A DNA stretch of 64,000 nucleotides, taken from Methylacidiphilum caldifontis (lineage in GTDB: Bacteria; Verrucomicrobiota; Verrucomicrobiia; Methylacidiphilales; Methylacidiphilaceae). Positions 1-8,239 of the stretch are shown in pieces. The notes below the pieces were generated by a model. That model ran no database searches. It saw only the letters and a program-made list of their open reading frames with translations, and was not told where the DNA came from. Position numbers and translations under genes: made by a program. Location: contig NZ_CP065957.1 in assembly GCF_017310505.1 (NCBI RefSeq), positions 806,001 through 870,000 on the forward strand, written 5' to 3'. Every line of letters begins with the position of its first letter. The stretch's first letter is position 1.

Positions 1-2020
1 AATCAAAGACTATCGTCCAGGGTTTTTCTTCTCTACGCTTAGGGAGAGTAAAAGAAAGAGGACTTTCAGAGCTATTGAAAAGGATCAACATGGAGTTTCC
101 TTGGATTGGATTTCCTTGCTCATCGATGTCTCCGATCATATCCCCAGCGAGGTAAACGCCAAATGATTTGATGTAGCCTGCATTCCAACTTTCATCGGTC
201 AACAGTTCTCCGTTTACATCTAACCAACGAATGTCTCTGACTTCACTACCCCGAATAGCCCGACCATGGAAAAATTTTCTTCTCTGGAAAACAGGCTCTG
301 TTTTTCTTATTTTGATCAGTTCACAAACAAACTGAAGCAACTCTTCGTCTTGTTCTGAAAGTTGCCAGTTAACCCAACTCAGTTCGTTATCCTGGCAATA
401 ACAGTTATTGTTTCCCTTCTGGCTATGTCCCATCTCATCTCCGCAATATAACATGGGAACACCAATGGAAAGAAAAAGGGTAGATAGGAGATTTTTGCGT
501 TGTTTAAGCCGCAGCTGCAGAACATGAGGATCATCCGTAGGACCTTCTACTCCACAATTCCAACTGTAATTTTCATTCTGCCCATCCCGATTGTCTTCAA
601 GATTAGCTTCGTTATGTTTCTGGTTATAACTCACTAGATCAAGAAGAGTAAAACCGTCATGACAGCAAATAAAATTGATACTCGCATAGGGCTTGCGGCC
701 GCTCTGCTCGTAGAGATCACTTGAACCAGAAATGCGACTTGCAAACTCGGCTAACATCCCCAAGTCAGCCCTCCAGAATTTTCTGACCGCATCCCTGTAT
801 TTTCCATTCCATTCTGCCCAACCTACAGGGAAATTTCCAACTTGATAACCTCCTGCTCCAATATCCCATGGTTCGGCAATCAACTTTACTTGAGAAAGCA
901 CTGGATCCTGACGAATCACTTCAAAAAAAGTAGACAGTTTATCGACGTCAAAAAGCTCTCTGGCCAAAGCCGAAGCCAAATCGAACCGGAAACCATCCAC
1001 ATGCATCTCACAGACCCAATAGCGTAAGCTATCCATAATAAGCTGGATTACGCGTGGATTACGCATGTTTAAACTATTACCGCAACCGCTAAAATCCATG
1101 TAGTAACGTGGGTTATCTGAAACAAGCCTGTAGTAAGAACAGTTGTCGATTCCCCGAAAAGAGAGAGTAGGACCCAAATGATTGCCTTCAGCCGTGTGAT
1201 TATAGACAACATCAAGGATTACTTCAATGCCTACACTATGAAGAGTTCTTACCATCGTTTTAAATTGAGCCAGCGGATCAAGCTTGGAATCTTTGACTAC
1301 ATACCGAAGCTCAGGAGCAAAAAAACAGAGGCTGTTATATCCCCAGTAATTGGTTAATCCCTTTTCAACCAGATGGGACTCATCAACATGTTGATGAACA
1401 GGCAAGAGTTCTATAGTGGTAATTCCAAGCTTAAGCAGGTGGTTAATAACAGGTTCAGAGGCTAAACCCAAGTAAGTTCCCCTAAGTTCTTCGGCTATAC
1501 CAGGCATCCTTTTGGTAAGGCTTTTGAGATGAGCTTCATAAATAATAGTTTTATGCCAAGGAATAGCTGGCCGACTATCCTCCCCCCAAGAAAAAGATGT
1601 GTCAATCACCACCCCTAATGGTACAAACGGGGCGCTATCTTGGTCATTAAAAGACAGGTCCTCTTGAGGATCGCCTATTTTGTAGCCAAATAATGCATTA
1701 TTCCACTCAAGAGGTTTTGAAACAAGCTTAGCATAAGGATCGATAAGTAATTTTTGAGGATTGAATCTATGGCCTTGTTGAGGCTCATAGGGACCATGAA
1801 CCCGGTAGCCATAGAGCTGGCCAGGAAGAACCCCTTCTAAATAGACATGCCAAACGAAATCCGTTTCTTCGGTTAAGACTATCCTTTGTTCATTTTGTCC
1901 TGAGCTATCAAAAAGACAAAGCTCAACTTTAGTTGCATTTTCAGAAAAAAGAGAAAAATTAACTCCTTTCCCATCCCATGTTGCTCCCAGTGGATAAGGT
2001 TTACCAGGTTTAATAGTCAT
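1..2020 (-). CDS. glgX: Glycogen debranching enzyme GlgX (3' end beyond window)
   Basis: Alpha-1,6-glucosidase (GH13) that trims branch points of glycogen or limit dextrin in the cytoplasm. The frame opens with ATG at 2018-2020 and stays open to base 1, about 673 codons, close to the usual length of about 700, so only the C-terminus is missing. The N-terminus has the CBM48-like stretch GATWDGKGVNFSLFSENA. The catalytic nucleophile motif DGFRFDLASALARE lies near 940-985 and the acid/base motif IAEPWDIGAGGYQVGNFP near 835-890. The last visible residues (EKPWTIVFD) match the typical C-terminal end. No strong Shine-Dalgarno is visible. It is separated by 224 bases from the next gene, which lies on the same strand. 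Identification is firm. Confidence 0.93.
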   Translation of the reverse strand, partial: MTIKPGKPYPLGATWDGKGVNFSLFSENATKVELCLFDSSGQNEQRIVLTEETDFVWHVYLEGVLPGQLYGYRVHGPYEPQQGHRFNPQKLLIDPYAKLVSKPLEWNNALFGYKIGDPQEDLSFNDQDSAPFVPLGVVIDTSFSWGEDSRPAIPWHKTIIYEAHLKSLTKRMPGIAEELRGTYLGLASEPVINHLLKLGITTIELLPVHQHVDESHLVEKGLTNYWGYNSLCFFAPELRYVVKDSKLDPLAQFKTMVRTLHSVGIEVILDVVYNHTAEGNHLGPTLSFRGIDNCSYYRLVSDNPRYYMDFSGCGNSLNMRNPRVIQLIMDSLRYWVCEMHVDGFRFDLASALARELFDVDKLSTFFEVIRQDPVLSQVKLIAEPWDIGAGGYQVGNFPVGWAEWNGKYRDAVRKFWRADLGMLAEFASRISGSSDLYEQSGRKPYASINFICCHDGFTLLDLVSYNQKHNEANLEDNRDGQNENYSWNCGVEGPTDDPHVLQLRLKQRKNLLSTLFLSIGVPMLYCGDEMGHSQKGNNNCYCQDNELSWVNWQLSEQDEELLQFVCELIKIRKTEPVFQRRKFFHGRAIRGSEVRDIRWLDVNGELLTDESWNAGYIKSFGVYLAGDMIGDIDEQGNPIQGNSMLILFNSSESPLSFTLPKRREEKPWTIVFD

Positions 2021-2244
2021 GGTGAAAGCGTTTTATTTAATTTTCAACAAAATGGGATAAAAAAGATTCTTTCGATTTTCCTGAACACAGAACCGTTTCT
2101 ATCAGTAAACCCATTAATCTTGCAATGGCAAAAGCCATAAGTTTTTTTTACTTTGTAACATTCTTGCTTAAGACAGATCATTTCAAAAACAAAATAACTT
2201 TTCTTACACCCAGCCTTTTTGTTTTTTAAAAAAGATGAAAGGGA

Positions 2245-3102
2245 TCAGACCCTAGCTACTTGAACCAAGACATTTAACTTTTGACCATGGTACCCTTTAA
2301 AAACTCCTCGTATTGGGGCCACATCGTCATAATCTCTTCCCACTGCAATCTGGACATGGCGGTCGGTTTCTAGGGTATTATTTGTAGGATCAAAACCTAC
2401 CCATTTCCCATTAGGCAGGTAGACCTCAATCCAGGCATGGGTTGCGGCCTCAACTTCCAGGGATGAAGAGGACTCCTTAGGAACAGGTTCAATGTAACCA
2501 CTGACGTAGCGGGCTGGGATGCCTGCGGAGCGTAGCATAGCGATCATGAGATGACTGTAGTCCTGGCAAACCCCTTTTTTCTTTTCCAGGATTTCAGCAA
2601 GGGGAGTTGAAACATCAGTTGCCCCAGGAACGTAGACAAGAAAACCGTGTACGAACTGATTAAGTTCAACAAGAGCTTCTGTAAGGATCTTGTCCTTATG
2701 AAATATCCCTGAAGCCAATCCTCGGATTTCATCAAGTAAGGGAATAAATGAAGAAGGAAGAAGAAAATCCAAAAGTTCAAATTTTTTAAAACCATATACG
2801 ACTAAAGCCTCACTGACAGTTAGAGGCATCTCACTTAAAGGATCGGGAATGGGATGAGTCAAGACTAAGCTGCGGGTTTCCACACTTAAGCTATTGTGTC
2901 TAAAAGGAATACTGAAAAAAGAAGTCACATTCCCAAAGTAATCGGTATAAAAGTATAGGGGTACTGAAGGATGAATTATCGTTTCATGGCTTAAAACAGT
3001 TTGCCGGATACTATTTTGGGGATGACAACGAAGTTCAGAAAATGATTCCAAGGCAGCTGCTGGATAAATATATTCGGTTTTATGGACAATGAAAAATTTC
3101 AT
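2245..3102 (-). CDS. Transglutaminase-like cysteine protease family protein
   Basis: A transglutaminase-core protein of about 285 residues with the bacterial transglutaminase N-terminal beta domain (MKFFIVHKTEYIYP...). The catalytic triad is visible: Cys in KKGVCQDYSHLMIAMLRSAG, His in THAWIEVYLPNGKWVGFDPT and Asp in the same stretch. The start is ATG 3100-3102, where homology begins; a longer reading frame to 3213 has no family support. It is the last gene of the ATP-grasp/alpha-E operon and starts 2 bases after the preceding stop. This set recurs in bacteria and has been predicted to make or trim peptide tags; the transglutaminase would act as peptidase or cross-linker. No signal peptide is seen, so a cytoplasmic role is likely. 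The substrate is unknown. Confidence 0.85.
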   Translation of the reverse strand: MKFFIVHKTEYIYPAAALESFSELRCHPQNSIRQTVLSHETIIHPSVPLYFYTDYFGNVTSFFSIPFRHNSLSVETRSLVLTHPIPDPLSEMPLTVSEALVVYGFKKFELLDFLLPSSFIPLLDEIRGLASGIFHKDKILTEALVELNQFVHGFLVYVPGATDVSTPLAEILEKKKGVCQDYSHLMIAMLRSAGIPARYVSGYIEPVPKESSSSLEVEAATHAWIEVYLPNGKWVGFDPTNNTLETDRHVQIAVGRDYDDVAPIRGVFKGYHGQKLNVLVQVARV

Positions 3103-3104
3103 CT

Positions 3105-5480
3105 TTAAGGACTTGATACCTTTGAAGTTTGGATCGCCGATTGATGAGTAAAATAATAATCGGTTAAAAGAAGATGAAATTCGAAAAGTTCCTTTTCGAT
3201 CTGCTCGATCCAAGGCTTATAAACAAAAACCGGATCCGTGTTTGTCACTCCAGAAGGGCTTGTTGCTTTCAGCTCTTCAGACCACCGTTTCAGTTTCGCA
3301 TTCAGATAACGGATAATAGATAGAGGCTTTGCCGACATGCTGGGGAACCTTTCAATGAACTTGAGCATGGTTTCAACTTGGTCTAAACAAAAGGAAACCG
3401 ACCGAGAGAATTGCTCGTCAAAGAGAAAAAGAGCTATCGCTTTATGGGCAGAAAAAGGATAATGATAAAGACTTCTGTAAGCATATAAAGCTGAAGAGAG
3501 TTTTAATATTTTCTCCAGCAAAGCCAAGAAGTTATATCCTTGGGAATCCTTCTTTTCGATGAGTTTTAAGCAAAACCGACTCAAAAGAATACTAAATCTG
3601 GCCTTTTCATAGAACCGGCCTACCTGAAAAAATTTCCACTGCTCGTTGCGCAAAAGATGCTCATCGATAGCTGACAGGAGTTTGGCTGAATCCAAGGAAA
3701 AGTCAGAAATCAGTTGAGTAGAATCAAGGTTCTTATTTTCAAAAGATTGTTTTTGAAGCTTATAATAAAGGGAACTTAGGGAGATCCAAACTTCAGGGGG
3801 AATGGAATCTCTGATTTTAGCACCGTTTTCAAAGCAACGAGAAATGCAATTGATAACCGAATCTTCCCCTTTCGATCCCATGAAAAACTGAAAAAAAAGG
3901 CTGAGATGGTCTTTGGGATATGAGCTTTTAAAAGCACGAGCTGAAAAATAATCCGCTAGTTCTTTTAAAAAAAAGGAAAGAACTTCGGAATTTTCTAATA
4001 AAGCCTTATCCTCATAACTCCAGAAAGAAAGAATAATGTGATGGAGTTGAAGGGCTCGAGTCAGATATCTTCCAAGCCAGTACATCGACTCGGCAACTCG
4101 ACTTAGGATACTGATCCGATTTTCAGAATAGGGAAGAGAATAAAGGGTTAACTCGGAAGCTCTGGAAAGCTTTTCTTGGTAAAGCCATACATCTTTTAAA
4201 AGAAGCCTCTTTTCATTTTCCTGGCACCCTTTGCCCAGTACAATAGGGAGAAGTTCGGATCGATTTTCTTTGACCACACCATAAAAAACAAAAGAAAAAG
4301 GTTTATAGCTTAGAGAAGAGCCATAAAAAGATGGAAATTTCTTGAAAGAAAGCCTTTTTTGAACAACCAGCGAAGAAAGAACCCTTTGTGGAATTTTCTT
4401 TGCTTTCGCCCAGTCAACCCATTGGTCTATTCCTTGAGGCTCAACCTTTGCCTCTCTATCCTTGAGGATATAATCTGCGGGAGAGTCTAGGAAAAGGGAA
4501 AAGGCATCAGGATCAGATGCAGGATAGGTTGGCAGAGAATTTAACAAAGGTCTTTCTTTCAAGTAAAAAGAGATTATTTTTGAGCCGTAGGATTGGAGAA
4601 GAGGATCGGACACTATCCCACAACCCGCAGCATTAACAAGTTTTAAATTTCCCTTTCTTAAACACCAAAAAAGTCCAGCAATTCCTTGATCTATAGAGCA
4701 TCGATTAGCAATAGGATCAAGTCGGCTATCAGCTATTCTTCTCAAAAGAATAGCGATAGGTTCTAGCCCACCTAAAGTTTTTGCATAAAGCTTGCCTTCA
4801 AGAACGACAAGATCGGTGGATAAAAACAGAGGAATGCCCATCCTCCGAGCAAGGAGTGCCGCTTCCCAGTCTTCGGCTTTTTCTGTCACCAAAGCGACCA
4901 GTCCCTCGTTATCTTCAGGTAGAACTTGACTTAAAGCTTCAAGGATCTTTTCTGGATAGTCCAAACAGCCGAGGGGTTCTACTCCGTTAAACAGCTCGGG
5001 CAGCGTTTCTCTCAGTCCCCTCCTTATCTCTTCAGCAAGCATGATATTCTGGGGTATCTCCAACTCGTCATGGAGTACAATCCAGTTACCGTTTTCTTCT
5101 TTTGCTAGTTCACAAGAAAAAAAATAGCAATACTCTTCTCCTGCGGGGTTCAAATTGACACATTCCCTCCGGTACCTCGGAGAAGAAAAAAAAGGCTCAA
5201 AAGGAATGACTTTGTTCTTAAAAATCGTTTTTTCAAAATAAAGATCTTTTAAAAACTTTCTCCATCCTTTTACTCTCTGTTCTATGCCTGCTCGAATTAC
5301 GACCCAGTCTTCCTCACACAGGATAATAGGCCACGGGTCTATGGAATATTGTTCACCCTTATCCAAGGGATAAGGATATATTCCCATAAGTTCAAAATTA
5401 AGCCCCATGGCTTTCTGGGCCATGTTCAAGTTTTCTTCAACAAGGGAAGAGGCCTGTTTCTCAAGGATCATCTTGGACAT
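3105..5480 (-). CDS. Circularly permuted ATP-grasp (degenerate) fused to alpha-E domain
   Basis: A protein of about 791 residues: N-terminal circularly permuted ATP-grasp (DUF404/DUF407, about 1-460) joined to a C-terminal alpha-E helical domain (about 470-790, opening SRVAESMYWLGRYLTRALQL). The ATP-grasp half looks degenerate. Where the paralogue at 6473-7978 has GCGIGDDKAIYSFVP, this copy has GCGIVSDPLLQSYG, and no clear counterpart of the paralogue's GGYGMLIGP loop can be seen. It may therefore be a scaffold or regulatory subunit. I chose ATG 5478-5480 because GAAGG lies about 9 bases upstream; a TTG at 5511-5513 would add 11 residues. It sits between the alpha-E gene and the transglutaminase, all on the minus strand. 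Confidence 0.82.
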   Translation of the reverse strand: MSKMILEKQASSLVEENLNMAQKAMGLNFELMGIYPYPLDKGEQYSIDPWPIILCEEDWVVIRAGIEQRVKGWRKFLKDLYFEKTIFKNKVIPFEPFFSSPRYRRECVNLNPAGEEYCYFFSCELAKEENGNWIVLHDELEIPQNIMLAEEIRRGLRETLPELFNGVEPLGCLDYPEKILEALSQVLPEDNEGLVALVTEKAEDWEAALLARRMGIPLFLSTDLVVLEGKLYAKTLGGLEPIAILLRRIADSRLDPIANRCSIDQGIAGLFWCLRKGNLKLVNAAGCGIVSDPLLQSYGSKIISFYLKERPLLNSLPTYPASDPDAFSLFLDSPADYILKDREAKVEPQGIDQWVDWAKAKKIPQRVLSSLVVQKRLSFKKFPSFYGSSLSYKPFSFVFYGVVKENRSELLPIVLGKGCQENEKRLLLKDVWLYQEKLSRASELTLYSLPYSENRISILSRVAESMYWLGRYLTRALQLHHIILSFWSYEDKALLENSEVLSFFLKELADYFSARAFKSSYPKDHLSLFFQFFMGSKGEDSVINCISRCFENGAKIRDSIPPEVWISLSSLYYKLQKQSFENKNLDSTQLISDFSLDSAKLLSAIDEHLLRNEQWKFFQVGRFYEKARFSILLSRFCLKLIEKKDSQGYNFLALLEKILKLSSALYAYRSLYHYPFSAHKAIALFLFDEQFSRSVSFCLDQVETMLKFIERFPSMSAKPLSIIRYLNAKLKRWSEELKATSPSGVTNTDPVFVYKPWIEQIEKELFEFHLLLTDYYFTHQSAIQTSKVSSP

Positions 5481-5558
5481 TTTTCTTAGCCTTCGTAAAA
5501 TGCAAGAAATCAATCAGATAAAAACAATTGCCAAAAATAGGTTTAAGCATGAAAAACT

Positions 5559-6467
5559 TTAACCTAGGGATGATAAAAGAGATTGATGGATTGTGTTGCA
5601 TTCGATTTGAATATCTAAAAATATCTTTTTATTCCGTTCAGCCGTAATCCCATTTTTAACTTGTTCAAGGACTTTGGAAAAAAGCTCTTTTGTTTGGGTC
5701 TGGAGCAATTCAATATCCCATTGTTGCGAAAGGACTCCCAGGTAATGAAGCATTTTATCAAGTAAAGAAAGAATGGAATAGGGATAAAGTGAAGAGCCTA
5801 GGATATATAATGCTGTTTTTTCATAGCTAAGCTCATTCATCCCTATTTTCTTCTTTAAAAGATCCCGGATAAAAAGGGAATTAAGGAAAGCTTCCCATTC
5901 TTCATAAGGAGGATCGTCCTTGTTTTCCTCCGGATGATAAGCAAAAAAAAAGGCAGCACAATTACCCACTTTTTCAATGTATTCCCCGATTTTCAACCAG
6001 AGCAAGAAAGGTTCCTCTTCAAAAAGATAATCTTGAAGCTGTCGCATGACGAGAATCTTTTCAATAACCTCTTTAATGAGAGGATAACAAGAGAGTTGGA
6101 AAGGAGAGCTAGCCGTCGTCGATGAAAGCAGAAAATAGGCACTATTAAGATATTCCCAAAGAGGTAAAGGAAGCCAATCCCTAAGTATTTTTGCATTTTC
6201 CCTGGCTGAGAAAAGAGAGCAAAGAGAAGAAAGGGGATTGTCGTGATCGAACAAAACAAAGAAAAGAGTAGATGACAGCTCTCCCTGGATAGGCCCACGG
6301 TTAAAAATTCTCAATCCTTTTTTGATCCTTTCCCAGCAACACGACCATTTTTCTGCCGAAGCTTCTAGTCCATAACCTAGATAACTTTGGCAAACATTCA
6401 AACTCACCAAGGCCCTTTCTATATACCTTGCTGTCCAGTAAATGTTTTCGATTCGCTGTCCGCTCAT
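5559..6467 (-). CDS. Alpha-E domain protein (DUF403)
   Basis: A stand-alone alpha-E protein of 302 residues, almost all helical, with the diagnostic N-terminus SGQRIENIYWTARYIERAL, the same element that opens the fused domain in the next gene. The family always travels with circularly permuted ATP-grasp and transglutaminase genes and is presumed to bind or present the substrate of the ligase; no enzymatic activity is established. The start ATG is at 6465-6467, only 5 bases from the stop of the upstream ATP-grasp gene, so translation is probably coupled. Sequence conservation appears modest over the rest of the protein, but the family call is secure from the N-terminus and context. Confidence 0.83.
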   Translation of the reverse strand: MSGQRIENIYWTARYIERALVSLNVCQSYLGYGLEASAEKWSCCWERIKKGLRIFNRGPIQGELSSTLFFVLFDHDNPLSSLCSLFSARENAKILRDWLPLPLWEYLNSAYFLLSSTTASSPFQLSCYPLIKEVIEKILVMRQLQDYLFEEEPFLLWLKIGEYIEKVGNCAAFFFAYHPEENKDDPPYEEWEAFLNSLFIRDLLKKKIGMNELSYEKTALYILGSSLYPYSILSLLDKMLHYLGVLSQQWDIELLQTQTKELFSKVLEQVKNGITAERNKKIFLDIQIECNTIHQSLLSSLG

Positions 6468-6472
6468 GGATT

Positions 6473-7978
6473 TTATCTTTTTTCATCCTCAACAATCCAG
6501 CTATCTTTGCTCCCTCCTCCTTGGGATGAGTTGACCACAAACGACTGGGAGTCGATAGCGACCCGGGTCAGCCCTCCAGGGATTACCCGAGGCTCTTTGC
6601 CTAAAAGGACAAAAGGACGCAAATCCACTCTTCTTGGCTCTATGGTCCCATCAACAAGACAGGGAAGTTTTGAGAACCAAACTAAGGGTTGAGCAATGTA
6701 ATTTTGGGGATTGGCTAAAATTTTTTGTTTAAATTCTTGTCGTTGTCGAGAAGAACTGACAGGTCCAATAAGCATACCATAGCCCCCCGACTGGCTAACC
6801 TCTTTAACCACCAACTGCTCAATTTTCTCTAAAACATAGCTTCTTTCCTTGGGATTAAAACAACAATAGGTCTCTACGTTGTGCAGTATTGGCTCTTCGC
6901 CTAAGTAATAGCGAATTATCTGAGGAACAAAACTATAGATCGCTTTGTCATCCCCTATTCCACAACCCGGTGCATTGATGATGTTCAGTTTTCCCTCTCG
7001 ATATAGCCTAAATAGTCCTTTAAGCCCAATTAAGGAATCAGGGCGAAAAACCTCGGGATCCAAAAACCCTTCCTCGATACGCCGATAGAGTACAGTGATA
7101 TTTTTTTTAGTTTTTCCAGCCTTGAGGTAAAGCTTTCCATTTTCAATTATCAGCTCTTTAGATTCAACAAGAGCTGTCCCCATCTGGTTGGCTAGAAAAG
7201 AATGTTCAAAGTAGGCTGAGTTATACGGACCCGGAGTCAAAACAGCAACTTGAGCTTGGGGGCAATCAGGGGGATGAAGATCCAAAAACGTTTCTAAAAG
7301 AGCTTTTGGATAAGACTGGATAGGTAAGGGTCTCTGGGAAGAAAAGAAAAAAGGGCAACATTCTTTTAATACCATTCGTGCTGAAAGCATATAGGAAACC
7401 CCACTGGGAATCCTTAGATTATCTTCAAGAACAATAAAGTTACCCTTCTGGTCTTTTAGCAGATCACAGCCACAAACCGCAGCGTAGATCCCTCTAGGAA
7501 CATCAAGCCCAACCATTTGCTCAACAAAGCCTGAAGAATTCAAGACAAGCTCTCCAGGGATCACTTTATCCTTCAGTATTCTCTGTTTATGATAAACATC
7601 CTCAACAAAAAGATTGAGAGCTGTTAGTCTTTGAATCAGTCCTTTTTTTATTTTCTCCCATTCTCTTTTCACGATGAGCCTGGGAATAACATCAAAAGGA
7701 AAAATCCTGTCTTCAGTTTTTTCTTTCCCATTTTTCAATGAAAAAGTAACCCCCAATTGCTTGTACCTGTAGAAAGCTTTTTTCTGAGCCATCATCAACT
7801 TTTCTATGCCTACTCGAGACAGAATCATTTCCCATAGGGATTGATATTCTATTTTGGGATTTCCCAGGATGTTCAAGGATTCATCCTGACCATCAGCTAG
7901 ACTCTTATACTGATCAAAAAAAGAGAACTGGGAAAAATGTGGATTGGCTTTACTGGCAGTGGAAGAAAAAGAAGCCAT
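6473..7978 (-). CDS. Circularly permuted ATP-grasp ligase (DUF404/DUF407)
   Basis: A full-length (501 aa) circularly permuted ATP-grasp protein, first gene of the four-gene operon. It carries the family signatures: FPFDVIPRLIVKREWEKI, the QR-T-AL-LFVEDVY stretch, VLEDNLRIPSGVSYML, NAPGCGIGDDKAIYSFVP, RYYLGEEPILHNVETY and GGYGMLIGPV. ATP-grasp enzymes make amide bonds through acyl phosphates; this group is predicted to form peptide or peptide-like conjugates together with alpha-E and transglutaminase partners. All expected ATP and metal residues look intact, unlike the fused paralogue at 3105-5480. The start is ATG 7976-7978. The 261 bases upstream presumably hold the operon promoter, or it may be read through from the export genes further up on the same strand. 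Confidence 0.87.
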   Translation of the reverse strand: MASFSSTASKANPHFSQFSFFDQYKSLADGQDESLNILGNPKIEYQSLWEMILSRVGIEKLMMAQKKAFYRYKQLGVTFSLKNGKEKTEDRIFPFDVIPRLIVKREWEKIKKGLIQRLTALNLFVEDVYHKQRILKDKVIPGELVLNSSGFVEQMVGLDVPRGIYAAVCGCDLLKDQKGNFIVLEDNLRIPSGVSYMLSARMVLKECCPFFFSSQRPLPIQSYPKALLETFLDLHPPDCPQAQVAVLTPGPYNSAYFEHSFLANQMGTALVESKELIIENGKLYLKAGKTKKNITVLYRRIEEGFLDPEVFRPDSLIGLKGLFRLYREGKLNIINAPGCGIGDDKAIYSFVPQIIRYYLGEEPILHNVETYCCFNPKERSYVLEKIEQLVVKEVSQSGGYGMLIGPVSSSRQRQEFKQKILANPQNYIAQPLVWFSKLPCLVDGTIEPRRVDLRPFVLLGKEPRVIPGGLTRVAIDSQSFVVNSSQGGGSKDSWIVEDEKR

Positions 7979-8239
7979 TTGCTTCTTTTAAGCACGAAAT
8001 ATGCCAGGCTTTAAAAACCTATTTTTAAATCATCGTTGCTTCCAGAGCATTCGACTTACTCATTAGAAAATCCCATTGAAACTAAATTATTGGGTAAAAT
8101 TCTAAAACTGTATTAACAAAATTTCGATTGAGGAAAAAATTCTGTAGCGGATTAATTACCGATGAACAATTCTATCTTTCTTAAATAACCATTAAGATGC
8201 TATTGAGACTACCATCAGCTTATTTTCCATATCTTTTAT

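Noticed and set aside
5934-6298. Small open frames inside the alpha-E gene, both strands
   Set aside because: They are shadows of the alpha-E reading frame with no ribosome site or family features.
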